A DNA stretch of 64,000 nt from Inquilinus sp052078665. Lineage in GTDB: Bacteria; Pseudomonadota; Alphaproteobacteria; DSM-16000; Inquilinaceae. The stretch spans positions 1 to 64,000 of the forward strand of contig NZ_JBQJIK010000001.1 of the NCBI RefSeq assembly GCF_052078665.1, in the 5' to 3' direction. The notes under the pieces were generated by a model. The model searched no databases. It saw nothing but the letters and a program-made list of their open reading frames with translations, and was not told the origin of the DNA. The translations under genes and the position numbers were made by a program. The stretch's first letter is position 1; each line of letters starts with the position of its first letter. Shown here one piece after another: positions 63,219 to 64,000 of this stretch.

Positions 63219-63246
63219 GGATCACCGGGTCAAGCCCGGTGATGAC
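63219..63246. repeat. REP-like palindromic repeat, copy 2
   Basis: The element has the core CACCGGGTCAAGCCCGGTG flanked by GGAT and ATGAC, matching copy 1 at 55661 except for paired changes at the outer stem (TG/CA to CA/TG). It lies between convergent pheT and dacA genes, where it may also act as a terminator. Confidence 0.7.
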
Positions 63247-63271
63247 ATTGGGGTGGGTGGCTAGGTCAGCC

Positions 63272-64000
63272 TCAGCGGCGGCGCAGGGGCCGGGGCTTGG
63301 GCAGGGGGATGTCGGCCAGGGCGCTCGGCACCGGGTCGTAGGCCACGCGCTGCGCCTTGGGCCGGGCCGCGGCGTGCATCGCGATCATCGCACCGATGCC
63401 GTCGGTGCCAGCCGAGTCGTCAGCCTCGGCGTCGCCCTCGCCCTCGGCCGCGGCCAGCAGCGGCTCGTCCAACGTGTCCGGCCGGCGGTCCGGCAGCGGC
63501 GGCTGGAACGCCGGGGAAGCGACGCGTGGCGTGGCCGCGGCCGGGGCCTCGGCGACATAGGTGCCGGTGCCCTCATGCGACTCGAAGGCCTCGTCCAGCA
63601 GCTCCGCCATCCCGGCGTTGCGGGCGATCGGGCTGGTGCCGCCGAAGATCACACCGATCAGCCGGGTGCGGCCGCGCACGGCCGACGCCACCAGATTGTA
63701 GCCCGCGGCCCGGATGTAGCCGGTCTTCATCCCGTCCATGCCGGCATAGGATTGCATCAGCCGGTTGTGGTTCGGGAAATTGCGGCCGCGATAGCGGAAG
63801 TTCTTGGTCGCGAAATAGGGGTAGTACTGCGGATAGTCGTTGATCAGCGCCCGGGCCAGCACCGCCATGTCGTGCGCGGTCGAGACGTTGTCCGGGTCCG
63901 GCAGGCCGTTGGTCGAGGTGAAGTTGGTGCGGCTCATGCCCAGCGCCCGCGCCTGCTGCGTCATCATCCGCGTGAAGCGGGTCTCGTTGCCGCCGATGGT
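63272..64000 (-). CDS. D-alanyl-D-alanine carboxypeptidase (DacA/PBP5 type), 3' part
   Basis: The frame is open to the window edge, so the N-terminal signal and SxxK are missing. The visible 242 residues hold the S11-peptidase middle and end: ETRFTRMMTQQARALGM, TNFTSTNGLPDPDN, ARALINDYPQYYPYF and the KTG motif in GMKTGYIRAAGYNLVASA. A long, low-complexity C-terminal tail (Ala/Pro/Asp-rich, ending PKPRPLRRR) follows. Such enzymes trim the peptide stems of peptidoglycan. This tail lacks a clear amphipathic anchor. Confidence 0.9.
   Translation of the reverse strand, partial: TIGGNETRFTRMMTQQARALGMSRTNFTSTNGLPDPDNVSTAHDMAVLARALINDYPQYYPYFATKNFRYRGRNFPNHNRLMQSYAGMDGMKTGYIRAAGYNLVASAVRGRTRLIGVIFGGTSPIARNAGMAELLDEAFESHEGTGTYVAEAPAAATPRVASPAFQPPLPDRRPDTLDEPLLAAAEGEGDAEADDSAGTDGIGAMIAMHAAARPKAQRVAYDPVPSALADIPLPKPRPLRRR

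Noticed and set aside
60742..63225. 827-codon minus-strand frame antisense to pheT
   Set aside because: This is a shadow of pheT with Arg/His/Gly/Asp-rich composition and no domain.

Overview
The window is GC-rich chromosomal DNA, densely packed with genes and with little mobile content. The gene set points to an alphaproteobacterium, probably of the Rhodospirillales (Azospirillum/Inquilinus-like). The markers are an Irr-type Fur regulator, a DUF4170 protein, an ScfR/RamB-type regulator divergent from isocitrate lyase, a one-cysteine L36, the argD-argF-hslO order and the rpmI-rplT-pheST block. The genus is a guess from gene content only. I see no rRNA, tRNA, CRISPR array, insertion sequence or prophage.

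Layout. 1-5.8 kb: the end of an unknown gene, a Tat-exported CpdB-type nucleotidase, a YegP-like protein, the ScfR-type regulator, and divergent aceA with a DUF4170 gene closed by two tandem terminators. 5.8-11.1 kb: a minus-strand accessory operon of three parts: a hypothetical gene whose C-terminal repeat is frame-displaced, a 1152-residue DUF4781-like polymorphic toxin ending in a PD-(D/E)XK-like nuclease domain, and an Imm49 immunity gene that overlaps the toxin stop by ATGA. This is the most distinctive locus in the window. A 0.6-kb gap separates it from aquaporin. 11.7-20.6 kb: aqpZ, a GNAT, a YcaQ-type DNA glycosylase, an orphan phnM, a diheme cytochrome c, a large RTX protein, a serine hydrolase and cytochrome c'.

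20.7-34.5 kb: rpmJ with a clear promoter; glcD-glcE and glcF, separated by glsB and an antisense exported protein; PBP1A, PAP2, a VOC protein, irr, ETF-ubiquinone oxidoreductase, an unusual family-4-like uracil-DNA glycosylase, moaB and a CE1-type lipoprotein esterase. 34.5-43.9 kb: leuA behind a leucine leader peptide with two mutually exclusive hairpins (a candidate attenuator), a small unknown gene, a B12-binding radical SAM protein, the DUF1800/DUF1501 pair, and an AceE-like ThDP enzyme.

43.9-50.7 kb: a sugar-acid catabolic island (2-keto acid hydratase, SDR, FadR-type GntR, orphan TctC, aldose dehydrogenase, KDG kinase, KDPG aldolase, GNAT). These genes would oxidise an aldose and feed a 2-keto-3-deoxy acid to pyruvate, but the lactonase and dehydratase steps are not in the window. 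50.7-64 kb: RidA; galU-ugd-phosphomannomutase, which supply UDP-glucose and UDP-glucuronate for surface polysaccharide; a frameshifted lipoprotein gene beside a REP-like palindrome; argD-argF-hslO; rpmI-rplT; pheST; a second copy of the REP-like palindrome; and the 3' part of a DacA-type carboxypeptidase that runs off the end.

All calls come from reading the sequence and from knowledge of the families. No database search was run.
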